The notes under the pieces were generated by a model that saw nothing but the letters and a program-made list of their open reading frames with translations, was not told the DNA's origin and searched no databases. Both the position numbers and the translations under genes were made by a program. DNA of 64,000 bases, from positions 124,001 to 188,000 of the forward strand of contig NZ_CP166730.1 in assembly GCF_041320665.1 (NCBI RefSeq), in the 5' to 3' direction. Each line of letters starts with the position of its first letter. Position 1 is the first letter of the stretch. This DNA comes from Comamonas sp. GB3 AK4-5. Its GTDB lineage: Bacteria; Pseudomonadota; Gammaproteobacteria; Burkholderiales; Burkholderiaceae_C. Positions 1-8,971 of this stretch are shown here, one piece after another.

Positions 1-277
1 GGACAACGGCCAGACCACCATCGACGCCCAGGGCCATTTGGCCCAGGCATGCAGCGTGGACGGCGACCCGCGCACGGCCAGCCTCTATGACAGCATGCAA
101 AACCAGGGCTTGTCCCTGGAGGCGCTGGAAGACGGCCTGCTGCAAGAGGCCGTGCGCCGCGCGGGTGGCAATCTCGCGGCCGCAGCCCGTGCCCTGGGCA
201 TGACACGTCCCCAGCTCAGCTACCGGCTCTCGCGCATCAGAGAACGCAGCGAAGGCGCTACCGATTCAAGAGAGTGA
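1..277 (+). CDS. Sigma-54-dependent Fis-family regulator, C-terminal fragment (5' end outside window)
   Basis: The reading frame is open from base 2 and stops at 277, so only the last 91 residues are visible. The final 45 residues contain a Fis-type helix-turn-helix ([20 protein letters not shown], then RPQLSYRLSR), the usual DNA-binding end of sigma-54 (RpoN) activators. The AAA+ and sensor domains would lie upstream, so the inducing signal cannot be assigned. It stops two bases before the next gene's ATG, which suggests co-transcription. Confidence 0.7.
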   Translation, partial: DNGQTTIDAQGHLAQACSVDGDPRTASLYDSMQNQGLSLEALEDGLLQEAVRRAGGNLAAAARALGMTRPQLSYRLSRIRERSEGATDSRE

Positions 278-279
278 GC

Positions 280-1032
280 ATGGCCAAAAAATCCTTTGTA
301 CAGCAGCTGCTGCATGCAGACATCGACGCTCCGGATGGCGGCGCATCGCGCACCCTGACCGAGCAAACCTATGCGCAGCTGCGCACCGACATCATCGAAG
401 GCCAGCTGCTGCCCGGCAGCAAGCTGCGCATAGAGCATTTGCGCCAGGCCTATGGTGTGGGTGCGGGCACGCTGCGCGAGGCTTTGACGCGCCTGGTCAG
501 CGACGCCCTGGTCACTGCCGAAGGCCAGCGCGGCTTTCGCGTCTCGCCCATCGCCATGGACGATCTGCAGGACATCACCCGCCTGCGCGTGCACATCGAA
601 ACCCATGCCCTGCGCGAATCCATACGCCATGGCGATGCGGCCTGGCGCGCCCAGCTGCAGGCCAGCTACGAGGAGCTTTCTGCGGCCGAGCAGCCCCTGT
701 CCAGCGAGAATCGGCGCCAATGGGAGGCCTTGAACGTGCGCTTTCACGACAGCCTGCTGGCCGGTCATGCATCGCAGTGGACGGTCAAGGTGTTGCGCGT
801 GCTCGCGCGCCACAGCGAGCGCTACCGCTGCTACGCCATGGGCCTGCCATCGCTGACGCGCGATGTGCATGCCGAGCACACCGAGATCTTTGAACTGGCC
901 ATGGCCGGCCAGGAGGCGCGTGCGGCTCTGGCCCTGGAAGCCCATATCTGCACCACCCCTCACCTGCTGCTGCAAGCCATGCGGGAGGGCAAGCTGGTGT
1001 TGCCGGGGAGGGTGCAGGAAGGGGAGGATTGA
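280..1032 (+). CDS. GntR-family transcriptional regulator, FCD (FadR C-terminal) domain
   Basis: A 250-residue cytoplasmic DNA-binding protein. About residues 25-85 form the winged helix-turn-helix (TYAQLRTDIIEGQLLPGSKL, then GVGAGTLREALTRL), with the PGSKL and REAL signatures of GntR proteins. About residues 95-230 form an all-helical FCD ligand-binding domain with conserved histidines (RFHDSLLAGH, HAEHTEIFELA, ALEAHI). FCD proteins usually repress catabolic genes and respond to organic acids; the ligand here is unknown. I chose ATG 280 because it gives MAKKSFVQQL. A GTG six bases upstream is in frame but overlaps the preceding stop. Confidence 0.88.
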   Translation: MAKKSFVQQLLHADIDAPDGGASRTLTEQTYAQLRTDIIEGQLLPGSKLRIEHLRQAYGVGAGTLREALTRLVSDALVTAEGQRGFRVSPIAMDDLQDITRLRVHIETHALRESIRHGDAAWRAQLQASYEELSAAEQPLSSENRRQWEALNVRFHDSLLAGHASQWTVKVLRVLARHSERYRCYAMGLPSLTRDVHAEHTEIFELAMAGQEARAALALEAHICTTPHLLLQAMREGKLVLPGRVQEGED

Positions 1033-1068
1033 GCAGACATTGCGCGCCTGCCCGCTTTGCCAAGCGCT

Positions 1069-1848
1069 TCAGCGCAGGGCCGCGCTGTCGCTCCAGTGAA
1101 AGTGAATCCGCGGCGTGATGTCGGCGATTTCTGCGCGCAGCAGGCCATCCAGGCGCGCGGCCTCGCGGTGGGTGAGGCGGGCCTGGGTGGTGGACAGGCT
1201 GATGGCCGCAAAGGCCTGGCCGGCGGCGTCGCAGGCCGTGTGGCCCACGGCGGCGGTGTTGGTGTTCAAACAGCCGCCGCTGCGCGCATAGCCCAGGGTG
1301 CGGGTCTGCTCCAGCAGCTCGCGCAGCCGCGGTGCAGTGAGGCCGCCGTAGCGGCCCAGCACCTCGGCATGCTGTGCCAGGGCCTGCTCCACCAGGGCGT
1401 CATCCTGTGCCGCCAGCAGGGCCAGGCCGGCGGCGCCCACGCCCAGCGGGCGGCGGCCGCCCACGGTGACGGTGAGGGGGGCATCGGGGCGGCGCGTGGC
1501 GGTGTGGGCATAGCACACGGCCTCGGTGCCGCTGCGCACAAACAAATAGGCCGCGTAGCCGGTGGCGGCCGTCAGCCGCTCCAGGTTGGGAGTGAACAGG
1601 CCGGCCACATCGTGGCGGCTGCGCGCGGCCAGGCCGTATTCAAAGGCCAGCCGCCCCAGCACATAGCCGCGGCCATCGGGCTCGCGGGCCACCAGGCGTG
1701 CGGCCAGCAAATCCTGCAGCAGCCGGTGCACGGTGGCATGGGGAATGCCGGACTGGCGCGCCAGCTCCGACAGCGACTGGCCGCGCGCGTCGTAGCGCGA
1801 GAGCTGATCGAGGATGCGCAATGTGCGTTCCAGCACCACCGTTGCCAT
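1069..1848 (-). CDS. IclR-family transcriptional regulator
   Basis: A 259-residue regulator. The N-terminal winged helix spans about residues 1-65 (ERTLRILDQLS, LSELARQSGIPHATVHRLLQ). The C-terminal IclR effector domain follows (GLFTPNLERLTAATGYAAYL, VGGRRPLGVGAAGLALLA). The start at 1848 was chosen because the preceding in-frame residues do not look like this family. It is divergent from a Bug solute receptor 90 bp away and just upstream of fahA, so control of that receptor or of aromatic/organic acid uptake is plausible. That target is an inference from position. Confidence 0.88.
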   Translation of the reverse strand: MATVVLERTLRILDQLSRYDARGQSLSELARQSGIPHATVHRLLQDLLAARLVAREPDGRGYVLGRLAFEYGLAARSRHDVAGLFTPNLERLTAATGYAAYLFVRSGTEAVCYAHTATRRPDAPLTVTVGGRRPLGVGAAGLALLAAQDDALVEQALAQHAEVLGRYGGLTAPRLRELLEQTRTLGYARSGGCLNTNTAAVGHTACDAAGQAFAAISLSTTQARLTHREAARLDGLLRAEIADITPRIHFHWSDSAALR

Positions 1849-1937
1849 GTTTGTCCACCTGATGGAAAAAGCGATTGTAGGCGGCGCCTTCTTGCGAAGA
1901 ATGCAGACCAACAACAACCAACCTCAGGGAGACAGAC

Positions 1938-2906
1938 ATGACAACCCGTCGCATTTTCATGGCCACGGCCGCATTGACCTTGGCCACCACCTCGGCCGCA
2001 TGGGCGCAGAGCTTCCCGTCCAAGCCCATACGCTTCATCGTGCCCTACACCGCCGGTGGCACCACCGACCTGGTGGCCCGCACCGTGGGCGCCCACATGG
2101 CGCAGTCGCTGGGTCAGCCCGTCATCATCGAGAACCGGGGCGGCGCGGGCGGCAACATCGGCATGGATGCCGTGGCCAAGGCCGCACCCGATGGCTATAC
2201 CGTGGGCATGGGCGCCATCTCGACCAATGCCCTCAACCCCCATATCTACCGCAAGACGCCTTTCGATCCGCGCAAGGACTTCAGCGCCATCAGCCTGCTG
2301 GGCAACTCCACCATCGTGCTCGAGGTCAACCCCGCCTTCCCGGTGAAGACCGTGGCCCAACTGCTGGACCATGCGCGCAAGCACCCGGGCGAAGCCTATT
2401 CCACGGCCGGTGCCGGCACTTCCATGCACCTGGCCGGCGTGCTGTTTGCGCAGATGAGCAAGACCGATTGGTCGCATGTGCCCTACAAGGGCAGCGCGCC
2501 GCTGCTCAACGATCTGCTGGGTGGCCAGGTGAATGTGGCCTTCGACAATCTGCCCGCCTCGCTGCCCCATATCCAGGCCGGCAAGCTGCGTGCCCTGGCC
2601 GTGGCCGGCAGCCAGCGTTCGCCCGCCCTGCCCAATGTGCCCACCATGGCCGAAGCCGGCCTGCCCGGCTATGACGTCGAGCCCTGGTTTGGCGTCTACG
2701 GCCCGGCAGGTCTGCCCGCAGCCGTGGTGCAGCGCCTGAATACCGCCCTGGTGGCGGCGCTGGCCGACCCCGCCATCAAGGACAAGCTGGCGCTGGCTGG
2801 TTTCACGCCGCGCAGCTCCAGCGCTGCCGATCTGCAGGCACTGACCCTGCGTGAATACGAGCGCCTGGGTGCCGTGGCCAAGTCCGCGCAGATGGTGTCC
2901 GAGTAA
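1938..2906 (+). CDS. Bug-family (TctC) periplasmic solute-binding protein
   Basis: 322 residues with a signal peptide in the first 24 (TTRRIFMATAALTLATTSAA, cleavage near AWA-QS). The Bug-family core follows: FPSKPIRFIVPYTAGGTTDL, then GQPVIIENRGGAGGNIGMDA and ADGYT-like PDGYTVGMG. These receptors bind carboxylates or amides for tripartite tricarboxylate transporters and are greatly expanded in Burkholderiales, often as orphans. No TctA/TctB membrane genes are visible here, so this is an orphan receptor. It is preceded by a good ribosome-binding site (cagggagac) and is 19 bp from fahA, so the two are probably co-transcribed. Confidence 0.92.
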   Translation: MTTRRIFMATAALTLATTSAAWAQSFPSKPIRFIVPYTAGGTTDLVARTVGAHMAQSLGQPVIIENRGGAGGNIGMDAVAKAAPDGYTVGMGAISTNALNPHIYRKTPFDPRKDFSAISLLGNSTIVLEVNPAFPVKTVAQLLDHARKHPGEAYSTAGAGTSMHLAGVLFAQMSKTDWSHVPYKGSAPLLNDLLGGQVNVAFDNLPASLPHIQAGKLRALAVAGSQRSPALPNVPTMAEAGLPGYDVEPWFGVYGPAGLPAAVVQRLNTALVAALADPAIKDKLALAGFTPRSSSAADLQALTLREYERLGAVAKSAQMVSE

Positions 2907-2925
2907 TTTTTTCGAGAGTTTGCCC

Positions 2926-4248
2926 ATGTCCCCCCTGATCGATCACACCCATGACGCGCAGCTGCAAAGCTGGGTCCCATCGGCGAATGCGCCGGACTGC
3001 GACTTTCCGCTGCAAAACCTGCCGCTGGCTATTCTTCGCCGCGCCGGCAGCAGCGAGGCCTGGCGGCCGGGCGCGGCCATTGGCGATCAGGTGGTGGACC
3101 TGCTGGCCCTGCGCGATGCCGGCCTGCTGCCCCAGGCCGCTGCCGATGCCCTGGCCGGCACCGAAAACGGCACGCTGAACGCGCTGATGGCGCGGGGCAA
3201 GCCTGCACGTGTGGCCCTGCGCCAGGCGCTGTCGGCCGGTCTTGCCGCCGGCGCGGCCCAGCAGGCACAGTGGCAAGCCCATTTGCTGGCCCAGGCCGAG
3301 GTGGAATACACGCTGCCGGCCCGCATAGGCGACTACACCGACTTCTACACCGGCATACACCACGCCACCACGGTGGGCAAATTGTTCCGCCCCGACAACC
3401 CGCTGCTGCCCAACTACCAATGGGTGCCGATTGGCTACCACGGCCGCGCGTCCTCCATCGTGGTCAGCGGCCAGGCCGTGCGCCGCCCGCTGGGCCAGAC
3501 CAAGGGCCCGGATGAAGCCGTTCCGCAGCTGCGCCCCTCGCAGCGCCTGGACTATGAGCTGGAGCTGGGTATCTTCACCAGCCAGGCGAATGCCCTGGGC
3601 ACACCCGTGCCCATGGAGCAGGCAGAGGACCATATCTTTGGCGTCAGCCTGTTCAACGACTGGTCGGCCCGCGATGTGCAGGCCTGGGAATACCAGCCGC
3701 TAGGCCCTTTTCTGGCCAAGAACTTTGCCTCCACCCTGGGCCCCTGGGTGGTGACGCTGGAGGCCTTGGAGCCCTTCCGCATTCCCTTTGTACGCCCCGA
3801 AGGCGACCCCCAGCCCCTGCCCTATCTGGACAGCGCCGATACGCGCGCACGCGGCGGGCTGGATCTGCAGCTGGAGGTCTGGCTGCAGACTGCTGCCATG
3901 CGCGCCCAGGGCCAGCCCCATGTGCGGCTGATGCAGTCCAACTTCCGCCACTCCTATTGGACGCTGGCGCAGCTGATTGCCCACCACACCATCAACGGCT
4001 GCAATCTGCAGCCCGGCGATCTGCTGGGCTCGGGCACCCAGTCCGGCCCCGAGGCCGGCCAGGGCGGCTCGCTGCTGGAGCTGAGCATGGGCGGCAAACA
4101 GCCTTTGAGCCTGCCCAATGGCGAGCAGCGCAGCTTTTTGCAGGACGGCGACAGCGTGCAGCTGCGGGCCTATGGGGAACGCGCGGGCTTTCGCCGCATT
4201 GGCCTGGGTATCTGCGAAGGGCAGATCCTGCCGGCGCTCTCGCTCTGA
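2926..4248 (+). CDS. fahA: Fumarylacetoacetase
   Basis: 440 residues, the usual family length (EC 3.7.1.2). It hydrolyses 4-fumarylacetoacetate to fumarate and acetoacetate, the last step of the homogentisate pathway of tyrosine/phenylalanine breakdown. The N-terminal domain is followed by the catalytic FAH fold, including YTDFYTGIHHATTVGKLFRP, WVPIGYHGRASSIVVSG, LDYELELGIF with metal-binding acidic residues, and WEYQPLGPFLAKNF. ATG 2926 gives the proper N terminus, MSPLIDHTHD. The usual partner hmgA (homogentisate dioxygenase) is not in the window. The released acetoacetate could feed aacS 1.7 kb downstream. Confidence 0.95.
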   Translation: MSPLIDHTHDAQLQSWVPSANAPDCDFPLQNLPLAILRRAGSSEAWRPGAAIGDQVVDLLALRDAGLLPQAAADALAGTENGTLNALMARGKPARVALRQALSAGLAAGAAQQAQWQAHLLAQAEVEYTLPARIGDYTDFYTGIHHATTVGKLFRPDNPLLPNYQWVPIGYHGRASSIVVSGQAVRRPLGQTKGPDEAVPQLRPSQRLDYELELGIFTSQANALGTPVPMEQAEDHIFGVSLFNDWSARDVQAWEYQPLGPFLAKNFASTLGPWVVTLEALEPFRIPFVRPEGDPQPLPYLDSADTRARGGLDLQLEVWLQTAAMRAQGQPHVRLMQSNFRHSYWTLAQLIAHHTINGCNLQPGDLLGSGTQSGPEAGQGGSLLELSMGGKQPLSLPNGEQRSFLQDGDSVQLRAYGERAGFRRIGLGICEGQILPALSL

Positions 4249-4390
4249 AATCTTGGTGGGTGATCCGTTTTGTGGCACCCATACAGCGCTTCATGCTTTG
4301 TGGAGTGGGATTCATAGCCCGCTGCGCTGCGAAGGACCGCCCCGGCTGCCTGTAGCGTTCTAAAAACGATAGCTACCTGTGCAAATTGAA

Positions 4391-4425
4391 AAAGGCTTTG
4401 CGAATCTTTTGACTCGCAAAGCCTT
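4391..4425 (-). terminator. Rho-independent terminator of the ubiM-like gene (minus strand)
   Basis: A 12-bp perfect stem (aaggctttgcga / tcgcaaagcctt) encloses a 10-nt loop. Read on the minus strand it is followed by five T residues. It lies 33 bp past the stop of the minus-strand hydroxylase gene and about 150 bp past the fahA stop. Confidence 0.85.
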
Positions 4426-4457
4426 GTCGCATCAGCGGTGACTGCTATGCAAGGGAT

Positions 4458-5738
4458 TTAGCCGCGGGCAATCCAGGGCGGTGGCGGCAGCTGGGACAGA
4501 ATCATTTTCCAGGGGCTGCGACCCGTCAGCTGGGCTGCGATGGCGGCTTTGAGCGGCGGCAGATGGCGCGCGCCCTGCAGCACCACCTGGCGCACGATGC
4601 GGGGCAGGGGGCGGGCGTCGGTGTAGAGCTTCACCACGGTGTTGGTGCCGGCAAAAATCGGGAAGGCATGGCGGTGGTGGCCCTGGGAATAGGGTTGCAG
4701 CACGGCGGCATCGCCCCAGTCCTGGCCGGCCAGGCGTGTTCCTTGAATCGCCGCGGTGAGACGTTCCACACCGGCCAGCCCCAGGTTGAAGCCATGGGCC
4801 GTCACCGGGTGCATGCCCACGGCGGCATCGCCCAGCAGCGCCCAGCGCGCACCGCTGAAGCGGTGGGCATAGGTGGCCACCAGGGGGTAGCTGTGGCGCA
4901 AGCCAATCAGCTCCATGGGGCCTAGGCGGTCCTGGAATTCGCGCTGCACATGGGCCGCAAAGTCGGCGGGCTCCAGCTGCATCAGCTGCTGGGCGTCGGC
5001 CGAGTCGGTGGTGATCACGGCCGAGCACAGCAGCTCGCCGGTGTCGGGGTCGGGCTGCAGCGGCAGGATGGCCAGCGTGCGCTCGTAGCCAAAGCATTCG
5101 TGGGCGATGTCTTCATGCGGCAGCGTGTGGCGCAGACGGCAGACGATGACGGTGCGGCCAAAGTCCGTCATCTGCGCGCCCACGCCCAGCATGCGGCGCA
5201 TGGCGGAAAAGCGGCTGTCGGCGGCCACCACCAGCGGGGCGGTGAGGGCCGGCGCTTCGCAGCGCGCGCCCTGGTCCTGGCGGGTGTAGCGCACTTCGGC
5301 ATGCGTGGGGTGTATGGCCACGCCGGTGACCTGGGCCTCGGTGATGATCTCCACCCCCGGGGTGCGGCTGGCCACTTCCCAGGCCGTGCGGCGCAGTGCG
5401 TGGTTGGGCACGATATGGCCCAGCTGGTCCAGGCCGCTGCCCGTGGCTTCGATGGCCAGCATGGGGCGTTGGCCTACCGGGCCGTCATGGATCTGGGCTT
5501 CGCGAATCTGGCCGCGTTCATGGGGCTGCAGCAGCTCCCAGCTTCCCAGGCGCTGCAAGGTGTGCACGCTGGGATGGGTGAGGGCGATTTCGCGGCCGTC
5601 GGGCTGGGGTTGCTGCAGCGCTGCGGCTGCCTGCTGCTCCAGCACCGTCACCTGCAAACCGGCTTGGGCCAGGGAAATGGCAAGCGAGAGCCCCGCAGGG
5701 CCTGCGCCGACGATAAGGGCGTCTGTGTGCATGGACAT
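4458..5738 (-). CDS. ubiM: UbiH/UbiM-family FAD-dependent hydroxylase (probable ubiquinone-ring hydroxylase)
   Basis: 426 residues of the class A flavin monooxygenase family. It has an N-terminal Rossmann FAD motif (DALIVGAGPAGLSLAISLA, about residues 6-24), a middle DG-type segment (LVVAADSRFSAMRRMLGV) and the second FAD motif GDAAVGMHPVTAHGFNLGL near residue 300. That last motif is characteristic of the UbiH/UbiF/UbiM/UbiI group acting in ubiquinone biosynthesis. The GMHPVTAHGFN variant suggests UbiM, but the paralogues are hard to separate by eye, so the symbol is tentative. The start was placed at 5738 because GAGPAG must lie near the N terminus; ATG 5732 is an alternative. Confidence 0.72.
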   Translation of the reverse strand: MSMHTDALIVGAGPAGLSLAISLAQAGLQVTVLEQQAAAALQQPQPDGREIALTHPSVHTLQRLGSWELLQPHERGQIREAQIHDGPVGQRPMLAIEATGSGLDQLGHIVPNHALRRTAWEVASRTPGVEIITEAQVTGVAIHPTHAEVRYTRQDQGARCEAPALTAPLVVAADSRFSAMRRMLGVGAQMTDFGRTVIVCRLRHTLPHEDIAHECFGYERTLAILPLQPDPDTGELLCSAVITTDSADAQQLMQLEPADFAAHVQREFQDRLGPMELIGLRHSYPLVATYAHRFSGARWALLGDAAVGMHPVTAHGFNLGLAGVERLTAAIQGTRLAGQDWGDAAVLQPYSQGHHRHAFPIFAGTNTVVKLYTDARPLPRIVRQVVLQGARHLPPLKAAIAAQLTGRSPWKMILSQLPPPPWIARG

Positions 5739-5887
5739 GGGCAAATGGCAACGGAAAAAATCAACACAAGCAACCCTGTCAACAGGTTCTCGGGCTGCCG
5801 GGCGATTGTGAACGCATCCGCGCAGCCAGGGCTTGCACTGCCTCAAGTATGACAAGAACAGACAAGGCGGCAGAGGTGGTATGGCTT

Positions 5888-5922
5888 TGTCAATTGGTGC
5901 TCCTAGCATGGCGACAATTGGC
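5888..5922. promoter_or_regulatory. Paired CAATTGG direct repeats in the ubiM-aacS divergent region
   Basis: Two copies of caattgg (5891-5897 and 5915-5921) start 24 bp apart, and each holds the palindrome CAATTG. The flanks also match (gtCAATTGGtGC and gaCAATTGGcGC). They sit 23-57 bp upstream of the aacS start. The arrangement suits a dimeric regulator binding twice, but no regulator can be named. Confidence 0.3.
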
Positions 5923-5944
5923 GCCCCTGCCTACGCTGGCAGGC

Positions 5945-8029
5945 ATGGCCTCTACGCTCTCCTCCCCCCGCCCTCCCCATATCCCCCAGATTCGCCTCTA
6001 CCAGGAATGGCTGGCCCGGCAGCATGGGCTGCGCTTTGACAGCTATGACGCGCTGTGGCGCTGGTCCACCACCGAGCTGGATGCTTTCTGGCAAAGCATC
6101 TGGGATTTCTTTCGCATCGAATCCCCCACGCCCCACAGCGCCGTGCTGGCCCGCAATGTCATGCCCGGTGCCCAATGGTTTCCCGGCGCCCAGGTGAACT
6201 ATGCGCGCCAGGTGCTGCGCCATGTGCAGCCGGCCCATGCTGCCGGCATGCCGGCCGTGGTGGCCGAGAACGAGCTGGGCCAGGTGACGGAACTCAGCTG
6301 GCCCGCGCTGCAGCAGCAGGTGGCTGCCCTGGCCCTGCATTTGCGCGCCCAGGGCGTGGGCCGGGGCGACCGCGTGGCCGCTTATTTGCCGAATATTCCC
6401 GAGGCCATGGTGGCCTTGCTGGCCGTGGCCAGCCTGGGGGCGGTGTGGAGTGTCTGCGCTCCCGATATGGGCACGGCGGCCGTGCTGGACCGCTTTCAGC
6501 AGATTGAACCCAAGGCCTTGATTGCCGTGGACGGCGTGTACTACGCCGGCAAGCCGCTGGACCGCAGCGAGGTGGTCAACGCGCTGCGTGCCCAGCTGCC
6601 CACATTGCAACATGTGGTGGTGTTGCGCTCGCCCCATGCGGCCCAGCCGGTGGCGGACAGCGCCGACCTGGCCCAGGTGCTGGCGCGCGACGATGCCGCC
6701 ACCGCCGCCTTCGAGCCCGAATGGCTGCCCTTTGACCACCCGCTGTGGATCGTCTATTCCAGCGGAACGACCGGCCTGCCCAAGCCCATCGTCCACGGCC
6801 ATGGCGGCATGCTGCTGGTGGCCATGTGCCTCAAGGGCCTGCACAACGATGTGGGCCCCAGCTACGAGGCCAACAGCTGGGGCGAACGCTTTCACTGGTA
6901 CAGCTCCACCGGCTGGGTGATGTGGAACTCGCAAGTGGGCGGCCTGCTGGGTGGCACCACCTGCGTGATCTATGACGGCAGCCCCAGCGGCAGCAAGGCC
7001 AACCCTGATTGGGGCGTGCTGTGGCGCTTTGCTGCCCGCCATGGTGTGAGCAACTTCGGCGCTGGCGCTGCTTTTTACAGCGGCTGCATGAAGGCCGGGG
7101 TGGATTTGTCGGCCTGCGGCGATCTGTCGCATGTCCGCAGCCTGGGCAGCACGGGCTCGCCCCTGCCTGCCGATGTGCAGCAATGGGGCACGGAGCAGTT
7201 CGCCCAGTTGGGCACGCCCGGCATGTGGTGGAACAACCTCTCCGGTGGCACCGATTTTTGCGGCGCCTTCATCGGCGGCAACCGCGAGCTGCCCTTGCTG
7301 GCCGGCGAGATGCAATGCCGCCAGCTGGGCGCGGCCGTGGAGGCCTGGGACGAACAGGGCCGCCCCGTGGTGGATGCGGTGGGCGAGCTGGTCTGCACCC
7401 AGCCCCTGCCGTCGATGCCGCTGTATTTCTGGGGAGACAAGGATGGCAGCCGCTACCTGTCCAGCTATTTCGACAGCTATGCCCCCGGCCATGGCCGCCG
7501 GCCCGGAGGGGGCGATGCACCGGCCGAGGCCGGCGCCGTGTGGCGCCATGGCGACTGGCTGCGCATAGCCGCCCACGGCGGCTGCACCATCTATGGCCGC
7601 AGCGACGCCACCATCAACCGCCATGGCCTGCGCATGGGCACCAGCGAGATCTACAGCGCCGTGGAGGCCTTGCCCGAGGTGCTGGACAGCCTGGTGGTGG
7701 ACCTGGAATACCTGGGCAAGGAAAGCTTTATGCCCATGTTTGTGGTGCTGCGCGAAGGCCTGGTGCTGGACGAGGCATTGCGCCAGCGCCTGGCCGCCGC
7801 CATACGCACCGCGCTGTCCCCCCGTTTTGTGCCGGACGAAATCGTGCAGGTGGCCGAGGTTCCGCGCACGCTGACCGGCAAAAAGCAGGAGCTGCCCATC
7901 AAGAAACTGCTGCAGGGCCAGCCGCTGGCCAAGGTGGTGAACCCCGACACCATGGCCAATGCCGGCTGCCTGCCCTGGTATGCCGACTACGCCCGGCGCT
8001 ATCTGGCGCAGCAGGCGCAGACCGCATAA
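5945..8029 (+). CDS. aacS: Acetoacetate--CoA ligase
   Basis: 694 residues, a cytoplasmic ANL-superfamily enzyme (EC 6.2.1.16) activating acetoacetate to acetoacetyl-CoA. The N-terminal ACAS-type region (YQEWLARQHGLRFDSYDALW, WDFFRIE) is typical of acetoacetyl-CoA synthetase. The AMP-binding P-loop reads YSSGTTGLPKPIVHGHGG. WYSSTGWVMWN and the C-terminal catalytic-lysine segment PRTLTGKKQELPIKKLL are present. ATG 5945 was chosen because upstream in-frame residues do not resemble the family. It may recycle acetoacetate from fumarylacetoacetate or ketone-body/PHB turnover. Confidence 0.93.
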   Translation: MASTLSSPRPPHIPQIRLYQEWLARQHGLRFDSYDALWRWSTTELDAFWQSIWDFFRIESPTPHSAVLARNVMPGAQWFPGAQVNYARQVLRHVQPAHAAGMPAVVAENELGQVTELSWPALQQQVAALALHLRAQGVGRGDRVAAYLPNIPEAMVALLAVASLGAVWSVCAPDMGTAAVLDRFQQIEPKALIAVDGVYYAGKPLDRSEVVNALRAQLPTLQHVVVLRSPHAAQPVADSADLAQVLARDDAATAAFEPEWLPFDHPLWIVYSSGTTGLPKPIVHGHGGMLLVAMCLKGLHNDVGPSYEANSWGERFHWYSSTGWVMWNSQVGGLLGGTTCVIYDGSPSGSKANPDWGVLWRFAARHGVSNFGAGAAFYSGCMKAGVDLSACGDLSHVRSLGSTGSPLPADVQQWGTEQFAQLGTPGMWWNNLSGGTDFCGAFIGGNRELPLLAGEMQCRQLGAAVEAWDEQGRPVVDAVGELVCTQPLPSMPLYFWGDKDGSRYLSSYFDSYAPGHGRRPGGGDAPAEAGAVWRHGDWLRIAAHGGCTIYGRSDATINRHGLRMGTSEIYSAVEALPEVLDSLVVDLEYLGKESFMPMFVVLREGLVLDEALRQRLAAAIRTALSPRFVPDEIVQVAEVPRTLTGKKQELPIKKLLQGQPLAKVVNPDTMANAGCLPWYADYARRYLAQQAQTA

Positions 8030-8165
8030 GGCCCCACCTCGCCCCCGGCATGGCTGGCAGGCCGGGGCGATGTTACGTACCGTGACCGGTGATGGAGCGT
8101 GCGGGGTACACTTTGCCGCTTTGAGATGGCGTCCCTACCACCCACTTCACACCTGCATCCACTCC

Positions 8166-8897
8166 ATGGCCGTTGAATCCGCTCGTTCCAGCTTCGATCT
8201 GAGAAGCGCCCAGCTGCCCGTGGTGGCCGTGGTTCTGAAGGACACCAACATCCGCGTGCTGGAGGTCGAACTGGCCGAACGCCTGGCGGCTGACCCTGAT
8301 TTTTTCGACCATGACCCGGTGCTGATCGACCTGACCCAGGTGCGCGAGGCCACCGATCCCGTGGACTTTGTTGCTCTGCGGCAGGTGCTGCGCAGCCACC
8401 ACACCCAGCCGGTGGCGGTGCGCGGCGGATCGGCCGAGCAAATGGCGGCAGCCCATGCCGTGGGCCTGATGGCGGCACCCGACGCCATGCCCGCACGCAG
8501 CGCGGCCGCCGAGGTGCGGGAAGTCATACGCGAGGTGGAGGTGGTGCGCGAAGTGCCGGCCCCCCTGTCCAACGCCCTGGTGATCGACCGGCCGCTGCGC
8601 TCGGGCCAGCAGGTCTATGCGCGCAACACCGATGTGGTGGTGCTGGGCATGGTGAGCTATGGCGCTGAGGTGATTGCCGATGGCAATGTGCATGTCTATG
8701 CACCCTTGCGTGGCCGGGCCGTGGCCGGGGCGCGGGGCAATACCGAGGCCCGTATCTTCAGCACCTGCATGGAGCCGCAGCTGCTGTCCATTGCCGGTGT
8801 CTACCGCGCCATTGACTCCGCCTTGCCGGCCGATGTGGCTGGCAAGCCCGCCAAGGTCCGTCTCGAGGGCGAGAAGATCATCATCGAATCCCTGTAA
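8166..8897 (+). CDS. minC: Septum site-determining protein MinC
   Basis: 243 residues. The N-terminal half carries the FtsZ-antagonising MinC_N domain (FDLRSAQLPVVAVVLKDTNI). The C-terminal beta-helix MinC_C, which dimerises and binds MinD, begins near residue 140 (RPLRSGQQVYARNTDVVVLG, then DGNVHVYAPLRGRAVAGARG). With MinD it blocks FtsZ ring assembly at the poles. The start at 8166 gives MAVESARSSF. It is the first gene of a minCDE operon, 74 bp before minD. The 136 bp upstream contain a GC-rich dyad but no convincing promoter by eye. Confidence 0.95.
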   Translation: MAVESARSSFDLRSAQLPVVAVVLKDTNIRVLEVELAERLAADPDFFDHDPVLIDLTQVREATDPVDFVALRQVLRSHHTQPVAVRGGSAEQMAAAHAVGLMAAPDAMPARSAAAEVREVIREVEVVREVPAPLSNALVIDRPLRSGQQVYARNTDVVVLGMVSYGAEVIADGNVHVYAPLRGRAVAGARGNTEARIFSTCMEPQLLSIAGVYRAIDSALPADVAGKPAKVRLEGEKIIIESL

Positions 8898-8971
8898 GCT
8901 TCGGGGTAGATAGATTTTTTTCGACGCTTCACAAGCAACCACGCATTCAGTCTCTAAGGAAAAGTGCAAAC

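Noticed and set aside
1572..2927. 451-codon minus-strand frame over the Bug receptor
   Set aside because: Antisense of a complete solute-binding protein; the IclR gene occupies a different frame of the same strand.
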